Shown in pieces: positions 17,166 to 24,988 of a stretch of DNA of 64,000 nucleotides. The notes below the pieces were generated by a model that saw only the letters and a list, made by a program, of their open reading frames with translations, was not told where the DNA came from and ran no database searches. The stretch covers positions 66,938 through 130,937 of the forward strand of contig UQZN01000005.1 in assembly GCA_900545535.1 (NCBI GenBank). The letters run 5' to 3'. This stretch comes from an uncultured Phascolarctobacterium sp. (GTDB lineage: Bacteria > Bacillota > Negativicutes > Acidaminococcales > Acidaminococcaceae). Positions within the stretch are counted from its first letter, which is position 1, and the number at the start of each line of letters is the position of its first letter. A program made the position numbers and the translations under genes.

Positions 17166-17223
17166 TTGGCAGGCGTAGGGGTGCGCCTGCCAAAACCATC
17201 ACTGTTTCAGTGATGTTTTTTTT
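17166..17223 (+). terminator. Conserved octaloop hairpin followed by intrinsic terminator
   Basis: TTGGCAGGCG / CGCCTGCCAA (17166-17193) around the loop TAGGGGTG, then CATCACTG/CAGTGATG (17197-17215) with eight T. The loop and the following CCATCAC match the element at 8366-8428, while the stems differ with compensating bases. It also lies at the 3' end of the minus-strand sigma-like gene. Confidence 0.75.
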
Positions 17224-17226
17224 CTT

Positions 17227-17844
17227 TTACAGCAATTCCCGCAGCCTGTCCAGCGCCTTCAGGCGGTGCTTAGTGATATTGCGCACCGTGCAGTGCAAAC
17301 GTCTGGCCGCTTCCGCAGGTTTCAGGTCATCTATGAACAGCAAGAGCAGTATCTTACGCTGCTGTTCGTTCAGCTGTGCCAGTGCTGCCTGCAGGTCCAG
17401 CGACAGCAAAAGCTGCGCCAGCTCGTCCAGAGCGCCGGCTTCACTATAGCCGCTGTCCAGCAGGTCGATACCGGCCTCGCTGCCCGTATCGATTTGCGTT
17501 TCGTTCTCCCAGATCCTGCCCTGCTTTTCCATGGCGTCAAAAAGGGTAAAATGCACCTTGCTGCGGGCATAACCGGGCCAGTTCAGGTAATCGGCGCCCT
17601 TATATTTTAATACCAGCTCGATAAAAGCCAGCACGGCAATACTTTCGGCGTCGCGTCCCATCGATTTATAAAACATTTCCCGGCGGGCCTCGCTTTGCAG
17701 CAGCGGCTTAAAATCTTCGCATAACTGTAAAAGCGCAGCCTTATCGTTGTTTTGGGCGGCAGTTATCAGCCGCTGCAAGCGTGCTGCTTGGGTTTCGTCC
17801 GTAGCGGTATTGTTGAAATCGTTAAATTTATTTATGGTGATCAA
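17227..17844 (-). CDS. Sigma-70-like factor (ECF/UviA-like) or related HTH protein
   Basis: A 205-residue protein. The N-terminal half (about 25-110) resembles a sigma region 2 helical bundle. The C-terminal 55 residues read as a sigma region 4 helix-turn-helix (ALAQLNEQQRKILLLLF ... EAARRLHCTVRNITKHR). The open frame begins at a TTG with AAGGGA only two bases upstream, so the exact start is uncertain. A role in directing RNA polymerase to a small regulon is inferred. The neighbouring autotransporter and toxin loci are possible but unproven targets. Confidence 0.65.
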   Translation of the reverse strand: MITINKFNDFNNTATDETQAARLQRLITAAQNNDKAALLQLCEDFKPLLQSEARREMFYKSMGRDAESIAVLAFIELVLKYKGADYLNWPGYARSKVHFTLFDAMEKQGRIWENETQIDTGSEAGIDLLDSGYSEAGALDELAQLLLSLDLQAALAQLNEQQRKILLLLFIDDLKPAEAARRLHCTVRNITKHRLKALDRLRELL

Positions 17845-17954
17845 GTCCCTTGGTTTTATGATAACCGGTTATACTGTCAGTCGTCGTGCACAACAGTAGC
17901 TAGTGTACGCCTGTTTTGAGCAAAAGTAAATAGGGAAAAATGGCACAAAAACTT

Positions 17955-17982
17955 TTAGCCCCTGAAAGGGGCTAATTTTTTT
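17955..17982 (+). terminator. Intrinsic terminator hairpin
   Basis: TTAGCCCC/GGGGCTAA stem with the loop TGAAA and a T7 tail on the plus strand. A second GC-rich hairpin CCCGG/CCGGG follows at 18000-18018. Both lie just before the toxin promoter and would insulate it. Confidence 0.7.
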
Positions 17983-18058
17983 AAAAATAAAAAAATAAAC
18001 CCGGCCATAACTGACCGGGCAAAAATATTTTCTGCAAGAATAAAAAGTGAACTATTGT

Positions 18059-18087
18059 TTGTAAATTTAAATGTAAAGTGCTATACT
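18059..18087 (+). promoter_or_regulatory. Promoter of type I toxin mRNA
   Basis: TTGTAA (18059-18064), a 17-base spacer and TATACT (18082-18087). The predicted first base is near 18094, where AGAGATAGCTGGTG starts. Confidence 0.65.
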
Positions 18088-18148
18088 AAGGCGAGAGATA
18101 GCTGGTGTGTCGGTTTTCCCACTCCCAAAAGAGTGGGGGTGATAAACT

Positions 18149-18232
18149 ATGACAGTTTTCGAAGCATTATCATTGATGATAGGCTTTGCGACTTTAATAG
18201 TGCTTCTCCTATCGTTTTACCGTTTACGGTAG
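18149..18232 (+). CDS. Type I toxin peptide, TxpA/BsrG (holin-like toxin) family
   Basis: A 27-codon ORF beginning MTVFEALSLMIGFATL, then a hydrophobic stretch and a basic tail YRLR. The opening and single membrane helix match the TxpA/BsrG/BsrE group of membrane-acting type I toxins. The ribosome site GGGGGTG lies in the arm GAGTGGG (18131-18137), which pairs with CCCACTC (18118-18124), so translation is probably structure-inhibited. The mRNA 5' end AGAGATAGCTGGTG (18094-18107) is perfectly complementary to 18314-18327 at the 3' end, giving long-range end-to-end pairing. An antisense RNA covers the 3' UTR. Confidence 0.82.
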   Translation: MTVFEALSLMIGFATLIVLLLSFYRLR

Positions 18233-18237
18233 AATGA

Positions 18238-18327
18238 CAAAAGCCGCATAACCAAGTGGCTACGCAGCTTTCCGTCAAATTTTTAATTTAGAAGGGGAGA
18301 GCTGACGTCGCACCACCAGCTATCTCT
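18238..18327 (-). ncRNA. Candidate antisense antitoxin RNA (RatA/SR4-like position)
   Basis: Predicted transcript of about 90 bases, antisense to the toxin 3' UTR. It starts near 18327 downstream of the minus-strand promoter and ends at a hairpin AAGCTGCGTAGCC / GGTTATGCGGCTT (18270-18241) followed by TT. Two wobble pairs in that hairpin work only on the minus strand, which supports this orientation. It would begin AGAGATAGCTGGTGGTG, so its first 14 bases match those predicted for the toxin mRNA. Pairing with the toxin 3' UTR would trigger decay or block translation, as in known TxpA/BsrG systems (inference). Confidence 0.7.
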
Positions 18328-18333
18328 TTTACT

Positions 18334-18362
18334 ATTATAACGTACTTGTCAAGTAAATTCAA
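18334..18362 (-). promoter_or_regulatory. Antitoxin RNA promoter
   Basis: On the minus strand TTGAAT (18362-18357), a 17-base spacer and a consensus TATAAT (18339-18334). Its -10 box is closer to consensus than that of the toxin promoter, as expected if the antitoxin is in excess. Confidence 0.7.
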
Positions 18363-18406
18363 ATTCCAGTTAGACTGCATTTGATGCAGTCTAACTGGAA
18401 TTTTTT
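18361..18406 (+). terminator. Perfect 20-base-pair terminator hairpin
   Basis: Arms 18361-18380 and 18384-18403 are perfectly complementary with a 3-base loop, followed by a T run. It would stop plus-strand transcripts leaving the toxin gene. It abuts the -35 box of the antitoxin promoter. Confidence 0.85.
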
Positions 18407-18416
18407 CTTTAGATGT

Positions 18417-18750
18417 TTTGAATTTAGGTTTTCTTTTTTCCTTATGCAGCTTTCTTCCAGAAGCAAGCTGCGTGAAGATTTTCTTTAAATGTTCATTTCT
18501 TTTAGCGGTAAAAAAATTTTTAGACTTTCTTGAAAGAAAGTCAACAAAGAACTCTGCGCACGGTGGCAAGTCCTGTTTAGCTTTGCTCGCTGTCCGGCTT
18601 CCAGGTAACTCGGCATTGCAGAACAGAGAAAATCTTTCCCACAAAGAAGCAATGCCTCAAACAAACCTTCCAGCGCTTACAGCTCGCAGCGCACACAACG
18701 GACTGACCACAATGTGCGCTCAAAACCCTGCATCGTACTATTCAGCTATG
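18417..18750 (+). repeat. Diverged non-coding repeat, copy A
   Basis: One of two inverted copies. Shared landmarks in order are AATTTAGGTTTT, GTTCATTTCTTTT-GCGG, GCTTCGCTC-like, AACTCGGCATTG, CAATGCCTCAAACAA and CAATGTGC. The ORFs that can be drawn through it have low-complexity, Lys/Phe/Ser-rich translations with no family resemblance, so I treat the segment as non-coding. Confidence 0.6.
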
Positions 18751-18784
18751 AATTTCATGAGCAAAGTATCGGAGACTGATGTTA

Positions 18785-19085
18785 TCAATGCTTAGTAACT
18801 AAAGAAGTGGAACGTAGGGTGTTAGGGCACATTGAGCAGATTTTGTTATGTGCGATGCGAATAAGGCGAAAGCGGAGTGACTTGTTTGAGGCATTGTTGC
18901 TCAGATGATTTATCTTCGGCAACAATGCCGAGTTTCGCGGAGCCGCCGTTGAGCGAAGCAAAATAAAAATCTGCGACGTGCCGGTTTTTCTTTGGTTCGT
19001 TTCTTTTGCCGCGAAAAGAAATGAACACTTAAAAAAGTCTAAATAAAGAAAAAACAAAAACCTAAATTTAAAAAGAAAAAAGTGA
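18785..19085 (-). repeat. Diverged non-coding repeat, copy B (inverted)
   Basis: The reverse complement of this segment shows the same landmarks as copy A, including AACTCGGCATTG, CAATGCCTCAAACAA, GTTCATTTCTTTT and AATTTAGGTTTT. Identity is patchy. The segment is non-coding by the same argument. From 19086 to 19210 I see nothing beyond AT-rich sequence. Confidence 0.6.
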
Positions 19086-19211
19086 AAAAACAAAATAACC
19101 ATTTGCCGGGCAAACCGCAGCAACGTGCGGTTTACCTCATTCTTGCGGCGGCTATCAAACCGTAAGGGCAATAGATAACCAAGCTGCGTCGAAAATATCC
19201 GTTAGTATGTC

Positions 19212-19239
19212 TTGTGGGGGGGTACAAGTGTGCTATAAT
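19212..19239 (+). promoter_or_regulatory. Autotransporter promoter
   Basis: TTGTGG (19212-19217), a 16-base spacer and TATAAT (19234-19239), leaving a 5' UTR of about 165 bases. Confidence 0.55.
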
Positions 19240-19410
19240 AGGTGCGAATATTATTTTGATAAATATTTTTAAATTTTGTGTAAAAAAATGCGTGTTTAAC
19301 AAATGTCCGCGCCGGCAGAAAAATATTTTTAGTATCGCAGGAGTAAGGGTAAAAAGGCGTACAAGGGAAACAATTGACACGCAACATTTGAGAAGGGAGT
19401 TGTCGGGATA

Positions 19411-21546
19411 ATGAAAAACAGAGAGGAAGTAAGTAAAAAAATTGCCAGGACTTTACTGGCAATGTCGCTTGTATATGCGGGGGGGATGTTTGCAAGCTGT
19501 GAAAAAGCAGATGCGGCTAATCCTGTAAGTGAAAAACCAATCACAACAGATTCGACAATCTCAGAGGAGTTTAATATCCAAAGTGCTGATTTTGCCGGCG
19601 GCAAGGACACCGGCCTGCTGGTGACGATGCCTATGTGGGATAGTAGTGCTTCCAGTGTAACTGCAGATTTCACCGGCAAGATCGCGGTCGATGCCACCAA
19701 TACGACGGCGGATGCTTTGGTAGTAAATGCTGGGGGTCTTGGTGCAGATTCTTCTGATCAAAAAACAGGAACTGTGAATCTCAAGCACGATGTTGTTCTG
19801 AAGGCTGCGGCGGGCCACTATGCTCTGCTTTTAACTGGCATTTCAAGTTATCAGAATGCTATGCTGAAGGTCAATACTGACGGAAATCACACAGTACAGC
19901 TGCTGGGTGATGTTGGTGTCGGCAGTAGCCAGTCGGGGACTAAGAAAAATCTGCTGGAACTGCACCTGACTAATCCGGAATCTTATCTGGCAGGCGAGCT
20001 CAAACTACCTTCAAGTGGTGTTGCACAAATCAAATTTAATTTAGCTAATGGGGCGACCTGGTATCCAGTTTCTGATACTTATACAGCCAATGTGCTTCCA
20101 GATGACACGACCAGAGGAATGGAATTTGCACTTGACGGCGGCATCATCGATTTGTATCACAGCCAGCCGGGCGTGGCAAGGGCGTCAGGCAGCGCCAGAA
20201 CTTTTACTTTAAACGAGATTAATAATGATGTCAGCGGCACTAACGGTACTACCTTCCGTATCGGCAGTGATGTTATGGGCGTCAATAACGGCGGTACGGG
20301 CACTGCTGATAAGATCGTTTTAAATGGCGATACCAGCTACAGCGGTGTAGACAAATATTTTATCCAGATCGTGGCCGATCCCAGTATCTCTTCGTCTGTA
20401 CCGGTTATGGACGTAGCAGATAAAAAGATCGTGGTGGCGCAGCTGAACGGCAATATGACCAGCACTAATACTACAGTAACAGGCAGTACGTATAAGGATC
20501 TGGATCTGGATGCGGGCTTGACGCTGGCTGATGTGAAAACGACATTGGGTGCTGGCGATACAGCAGGCGAATATATCATTGAGAAAATCGATTTAGAAAA
20601 TATCCGTTCTCAAAATTCATCAGGCGAAAAAGGTTCGGCGCTGACGCTGGCGGAAATCGGAGCCACAACGATGCTGAACGTGGCCTCGGCCTGGCGGGCA
20701 GAGAACAACGACCTGCTGCGGCGCATGGGCGACCTGCGTACAAGCAGTGACGACGCCGGCGTCTGGGTAAGGATGTATGGCGGCAAGAACGAAGTCGTCC
20801 AGGGCCAGCGGAGCGACTTGAGCTACAAAGCAGTGCAGGGCGGTTACGACTTCCAAAACAATTTGAAAAACGGCAGGCTGTTCACCGGTTTTACGGTTTC
20901 GCACCTGGACGGCGATGTCAGCGGCAGCCGCACTGACGGCGACATCAATTCCACAATGTTTGGCGTTTATAGCAGCTATGTGGGCGATAAAGGGCATTTT
21001 GCCGACCTGATCGTCAAATACGGCCGCATCAACAGCGATTTTACTACGATCAAAGGGACTGACCGTTATGGCGCTGACTACGGCAGCAATGGTTTCAGTA
21101 TCACTACGGAATATGGCTACCGTCAGAACCTGAAAAATAATTTCTACATCGAACCCCAGGCCGAGCTGACCTACAGCCGTATCGGCGGCAGCGATTACAC
21201 CATGAACCTGAACGATAAAGACGGCGCAAAAGTCAGCAACGATGCCTTTAACTCGCTGATCGGGCGTATCGGCTTTACGGCAGGGCGTCAGCAGGAGCAA
21301 AGCAATGTCTATGCCAAACTGTCGCTGGCCCGTGAGTTTAAGGGCGAAGTGGCGACCAGCGCCAGCTATGGCGATGTTACCAGAAGCTATGCAGGCGGCG
21401 GCAGCGATACCTGGCTGGAATACGGCATCGGCTTCAATGCCAAAATGAGCAAAGGCACGAATTTGTACGGCGAGATCGAAAAAACAACAGGCAGCGTCAT
21501 CAGAACTAAATGGCGCGCGAATATGGGCTTGAGATACAGCTTCTAA
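19411..21546 (+). CDS. Type V autotransporter, beta-barrel C-terminus
   Basis: A 711-residue secreted protein. The N-terminus has a charged region, a hydrophobic helix (LLAMSLVYAGGMF) and a likely cleavage after ADA (about residue 36). Residues 40-410 are a Thr/Ser/Asn/Gly-rich passenger, probably beta-helical. Residues 430-711 form a 12-strand autotransporter barrel ending in RYSF with a terminal Phe. A GT8 glycosyltransferase follows 61 bases later, suggesting that the passenger may be glycosylated. The barrel is nearly identical to that of the broken paralogue at 23155-24953. Confidence 0.9.
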   Translation: MKNREEVSKKIARTLLAMSLVYAGGMFASCEKADAANPVSEKPITTDSTISEEFNIQSADFAGGKDTGLLVTMPMWDSSASSVTADFTGKIAVDATNTTADALVVNAGGLGADSSDQKTGTVNLKHDVVLKAAAGHYALLLTGISSYQNAMLKVNTDGNHTVQLLGDVGVGSSQSGTKKNLLELHLTNPESYLAGELKLPSSGVAQIKFNLANGATWYPVSDTYTANVLPDDTTRGMEFALDGGIIDLYHSQPGVARASGSARTFTLNEINNDVSGTNGTTFRIGSDVMGVNNGGTGTADKIVLNGDTSYSGVDKYFIQIVADPSISSSVPVMDVADKKIVVAQLNGNMTSTNTTVTGSTYKDLDLDAGLTLADVKTTLGAGDTAGEYIIEKIDLENIRSQNSSGEKGSALTLAEIGATTMLNVASAWRAENNDLLRRMGDLRTSSDDAGVWVRMYGGKNEVVQGQRSDLSYKAVQGGYDFQNNLKNGRLFTGFTVSHLDGDVSGSRTDGDINSTMFGVYSSYVGDKGHFADLIVKYGRINSDFTTIKGTDRYGADYGSNGFSITTEYGYRQNLKNNFYIEPQAELTYSRIGGSDYTMNLNDKDGAKVSNDAFNSLIGRIGFTAGRQQEQSNVYAKLSLAREFKGEVATSASYGDVTRSYAGGGSDTWLEYGIGFNAKMSKGTNLYGEIEKTTGSVIRTKWRANMGLRYSF

Positions 21547-21607
21547 ATTATAAATGTCGGGCAAGCAATACGGCGGTAAGGTGATTATAAACGCAGGGAG
21601 TTTTACT

Positions 21608-22702
21608 ATGGAGAAGCGGACAATGCATTTTGGGTTTGGCGTCGATGCCAATTATGTCAAATATGCCGGTATCCTGATGACGAATCTTGCTATGCTGCAC
21701 CCGGACAGGCCCTTATATTTTCATCTGGCCTGCGACGGCATCGAGGCTGCCGACCGGCAGAAGCTGGAGGCGTTAGTGCATAAGCATAAGAATGTCAGAG
21801 TAGACGTGTATGACCTGCGCCGACAGCTGGACGCACTGAAACCGATCAGCAGTAAGGTGCCGCCGCGTCTGAACAGGTCGATGCTGCTGCGCATCCTGCT
21901 GCCGGCAGCAGTACCGCAGCAGGTAAGGCGGCTGGTGTATCTGGACGTGGATGTGATCTGCATCAACCGTCTGGACGAATTGTTCCGGCTGGCGCTGCAG
22001 GGGCAGGCCATAGGGGCGGTCAGGGATACGAAAAGCGCTGAAAATGCGGTGGCGTTGGGATTGACCGGCAGTAAATACTTCTTTTCCGGTGTTCTGGTGA
22101 TCGATGTGCCGGTGTGGCGCAGCTTGCAGCTTACAGAACGGGTAGCTGCTTATTATCAGCAAAACAGTGAACAGCTGCTGCTTGCGGATCAGGATGCCCT
22201 GAACGCCGTTATCGACGGCAGTTTTACAGAACTGGATAAACGCTATAACTTTTTAATAGAAGTCAATAATCCGCTGATGTGCGCTTATCCGGCTAATGCG
22301 GCGATCCTGCATTGCGTCAATGAGACTAAAGCCTGGACGCAGGGCTGCCTGAAATCAATACGTGAGCTGTACTGGCGCTATGTGCGGCAGTCGCCGTGGC
22401 ATGACCTGCAGCCCAGCGAGCCTGCGACGGTGAAAGCGGCGTTTTTAGCGGCGACGACGGCGGAGCTGGAGGGCGAGCACGGGCAGGCCCGCAGGTATTA
22501 TGCGGCAGTGATCAACCGCTTTACAGAATACTACTATGATAAAGCGCCGCAGTTATTACAGGCGGCCCAGCAGGACTGTCTGGCGGCAGCTGCGGCTGAA
22601 AAGCAGGGCGAGGCTGTGCTGGCTGTCAGGTGTTATGGCCTGGCGGCGCGGCGTCTTATGGAGCAGTATCTGCGGGAGAACCCGGAATTTGTGAAGAACT
22701 GA
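21608..22702 (+). CDS. GT8-family glycosyltransferase next to autotransporter
   Basis: The frame is open from 21554, but the ATG at 21608 after AGGGAG fits family homology (364 residues). Residues 1-260 show the GT8/LgtC-type fold: HFGFGVDANYVKYAGILMTNL, the metal-binding DxD in LDVDV, and DQDALNAVI. About 100 C-terminal residues are helical and may be TPR-like. There is no signal or membrane segment, so it acts in the cytoplasm. It could modify the adjacent autotransporter or act on cell-surface glycans. Paralogue at 24989-26089. Confidence 0.88.
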   Translation: MEKRTMHFGFGVDANYVKYAGILMTNLAMLHPDRPLYFHLACDGIEAADRQKLEALVHKHKNVRVDVYDLRRQLDALKPISSKVPPRLNRSMLLRILLPAAVPQQVRRLVYLDVDVICINRLDELFRLALQGQAIGAVRDTKSAENAVALGLTGSKYFFSGVLVIDVPVWRSLQLTERVAAYYQQNSEQLLLADQDALNAVIDGSFTELDKRYNFLIEVNNPLMCAYPANAAILHCVNETKAWTQGCLKSIRELYWRYVRQSPWHDLQPSEPATVKAAFLAATTAELEGEHGQARRYYAAVINRFTEYYYDKAPQLLQAAQQDCLAAAAAEKQGEAVLAVRCYGLAARRLMEQYLRENPEFVKN

Positions 22703-22768
22703 AAAATCGTTGTTGTGTAGCAGCTTGTGCAGAAAAATGTTTTTAGGCGGCAGCAAAGGGGTATAAAT

Positions 22769-23095
22769 ATGTACGATGAAAAATGCCTGCAAAATATCGG
22801 CGGCAATATCCGTTTTCTGCGCATGGCCTGCCAGATCGGCCAGCAGGAACTGGCCGAACATATCGGTATCAGCCAGACCCACATGAGCAATCTGGAATGT
22901 AATCGTGTGAAGGTCAGCCTGAAACTGCTGCTGCGTATCGCCAATGTTTTAGATTGTAAAATAGATCAGCTTTTAGATAGCAGGGCAGCGTTAGAGTGGG
23001 TCAATGTGAAGCGGGCGCCTGAGCCGCAGCAGCAGGAGTATACGCTGGAGGAGGTGCGGCAGCTGTTGGAACTGCTGCGGGTGACCTCTAAGTAA
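22769..23095 (+). CDS. Xre/Cro-C1-type HTH regulator
   Basis: A 108-residue protein beginning at the ATG after AAAGGGG. Residues 8-64 are a Cro/C1 helix-turn-helix: NIRFLRMACQIGQQELAEHIGIS with the recognition helix QTHMSNLECNR. The C-terminal tail EYTLEEVRQLLELL is a short helix, possibly for dimerisation. It lies between the two autotransporter/glycosyltransferase pairs and is likely to regulate them, but no operator can be assigned. Confidence 0.85.
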   Translation: MYDEKCLQNIGGNIRFLRMACQIGQQELAEHIGISQTHMSNLECNRVKVSLKLLLRIANVLDCKIDQLLDSRAALEWVNVKRAPEPQQQEYTLEEVRQLLELLRVTSK

Positions 23096-23154
23096 AACGC
23101 CTTAACTGCAGTGTCTGCAGCAAGGATAAATGATCAAAAAATAAAGAAAGAGGG

Positions 23155-24953
23155 ATGGAAATGCAAAAGCAACAAGCTTTAAGTAAAAAGGTAGTGCGGA
23201 CACTGCTGGCAATGTCGTTTGTATATTCGGGGGGGATGTTTGTCGCTGGTGAGGCCGATGCTGCACCGACGTTTGCAACTCCTGTTAAGACTATAGATTG
23301 TGATAGCGCGTTTACTAATTCTGAAGCAATTACCATTACTGCGGCGGACTTTGCAGCTAAAAGTGCAGACGTAGGCCTTACGTTAGATATGAAAACATAT
23401 TATAACAGGGACTATGTATTTAATGGGGATGTCAATATCGATGCCGGGACTGGGGGCACGGCGCTGTATGTCAACAATCATGCAACTAGTGCTTCTAGTT
23501 CCAACGGTGGCCATATTTCTTTAAATGGCAATGTGACGCTGAAGGCCGCCCTTGGTAATTATGCTATTTATGTTGATGATATCGGCTGTGGTGCAGCTGA
23601 TAGGTCAAGTTTGAAGATAAATACTGACGGGACTAAGACGGTACAGATAGAAGGCAAGATCAGAAATATCAATTATGGTGATGGCGTATCTTTAAACTTG
23701 GCAAATCCTCAGTCCTATTGGGCCGGAGATAGAGATACACAGAGGAGTAGTCAGATTAATTTAAAATTGTCTAACAGCGCTGTCTGGTATCCGTCTCTTG
23801 ATGAGCATAAATATGATTTATATATCAACAGTGACGGCGGTATTATTGATATTTATCATAAGCGGCCGGGCGAGGCACGTGACGATACAAGCAGAGGCAG
23901 AGTGTTTAAAATCGACAACATAAGAAGTTCTGGTCATCAATTAAAGAATACTACCTTCCGTATCGGCAGTAATATAGAAGCCGGCTGGTCAGATAAGATC
24001 GTACTGATTGGAACTGACACCGTTAGCGGAAATAATACGCAGTATATTCAAATCGTCGCCGACCCCAGTCTCAAATCGAGTAATGCCAGTATGGATCTGG
24101 CAGCTAAGAAAATAGTTGTTGCCCAGGTCGATGGCATCTACCTGACGAAAGATAATACATCTTTTGCAGGCCAAAAATATGAGGGTGCAGAGGTAGACGC
24201 CGGCCTGACGCTGGCTGATGTGACGCCGGAGCTGGAATATGACAGCTCCGTGGATAGCAATAAGGGCGGCTGGATCATCAAAAATGTTACTGCAGAAAAT
24301 TTCCGCGCCGCAAGTGTGGATGGGGAGAAAGGTTCGGCACTGACGGCGACATCAATTCCACGATGTTCGGCGTTTATGGCAGTTATGTGGGCGATAAAGG
24401 GCATTTTGCCGATCTGATCGTCAAATACGGCCGCATCAACAGCGATTTTACTACGATCAAAGGGACTGACCGTTATGGCGCTGACTACGGCAGCAATGGT
24501 TTCAGTATCACTACGGAATATGGCTACCGTCAGAACCTGAAAAATAATTTCTACATCGAACCCCAGGCCGAGCTGACCTACAGCCGTATCGGCGGCAGCG
24601 ATTACACCATGAACCTGAACGATAAAGACGGCGCAAAAGTCAGCAACGATGCCTTTAACTCGCTGATCGGGCGTATCGGCTTTACGGCAGGGCGTCAGCA
24701 GGAGCAAAGCAATGTCTATGCCAAACTGTCGCTGGCCCGTGAGTTTAAGGGCGAAGTGGCGACCAGCGCCAGCTATGGCGATGTTACCAGAAGCTATGCA
24801 GGCGGCGGCAGCGACACCTGGATGGAATACGGCATCGGCTTCAATGCCAAAATGAGCAAAGGCACGAACCTGTATGGTGAGATCGAAAAAACTACAGGCA
24901 GCGTCATCAGAACAAAATGGCGCGCGAATATGGGCTTGAGATACAGTTTCTAA
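23155..24953 (+). pseudogene. Autotransporter paralogue broken by an internal deletion
   Basis: The first frame (start 23155 or 23161) encodes a signal peptide like that of the 19411 gene and a diverged passenger up to GEKGSALT. It then shifts out of frame and stops at 24417. The barrel resumes in another frame (24363-24953, ending RYSF). Aligned with the intact copy, 292 bases are missing between two CTGACG repeats (20641-20646 and 20933-20938 there; one copy at 24340-24345 here). Since 292 is not a multiple of three, the frame is broken. The remaining barrel DNA is almost identical to the intact gene. Confidence 0.88.
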
Positions 24954-24988
24954 AGTTTCGGCGGAAAAGGCGCAGACGGAGGGCGGAT

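Larger units (their letters stand above)
16736..17223 (+). ncRNA. Candidate B12-gated non-coding RNA
   Basis: The predicted transcript runs from just after the promoter at 16701-16729 to the terminator ending at 17223, about 490 bases. No credible ORF is present on the sense strand. It contains riboswitch 2, its terminator, the hairpin GCCGGACA/TGTCCGGC (17067-17093), and the conserved octaloop hairpin plus terminator at 17166-17223 that is also in the mutAB leader. It stops four bases before the 3' end of the convergent sigma-like gene. Full-length RNA would be made only when the first terminator is bypassed. Confidence 0.55.

Noticed and set aside
16754..17223. Annotating an ordinary B12-regulated gene after riboswitch 2
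   Set aside because: No sense-strand ORF with a ribosome site is present before the terminator at 17223; the adjacent gene is on the other strand.
18341..18351. TTGACA on the minus strand near the antitoxin promoter as the -35 box
   Set aside because: It is only seven bases from TATAAT. TTGAAT at 18362-18357 gives the proper 17-base spacing.
18418..19171. ORFs of 118-128 residues on both strands
   Set aside because: They lie within the inverted repeats, show no ribosome sites or family features, and mirror each other because of the repeat symmetry.
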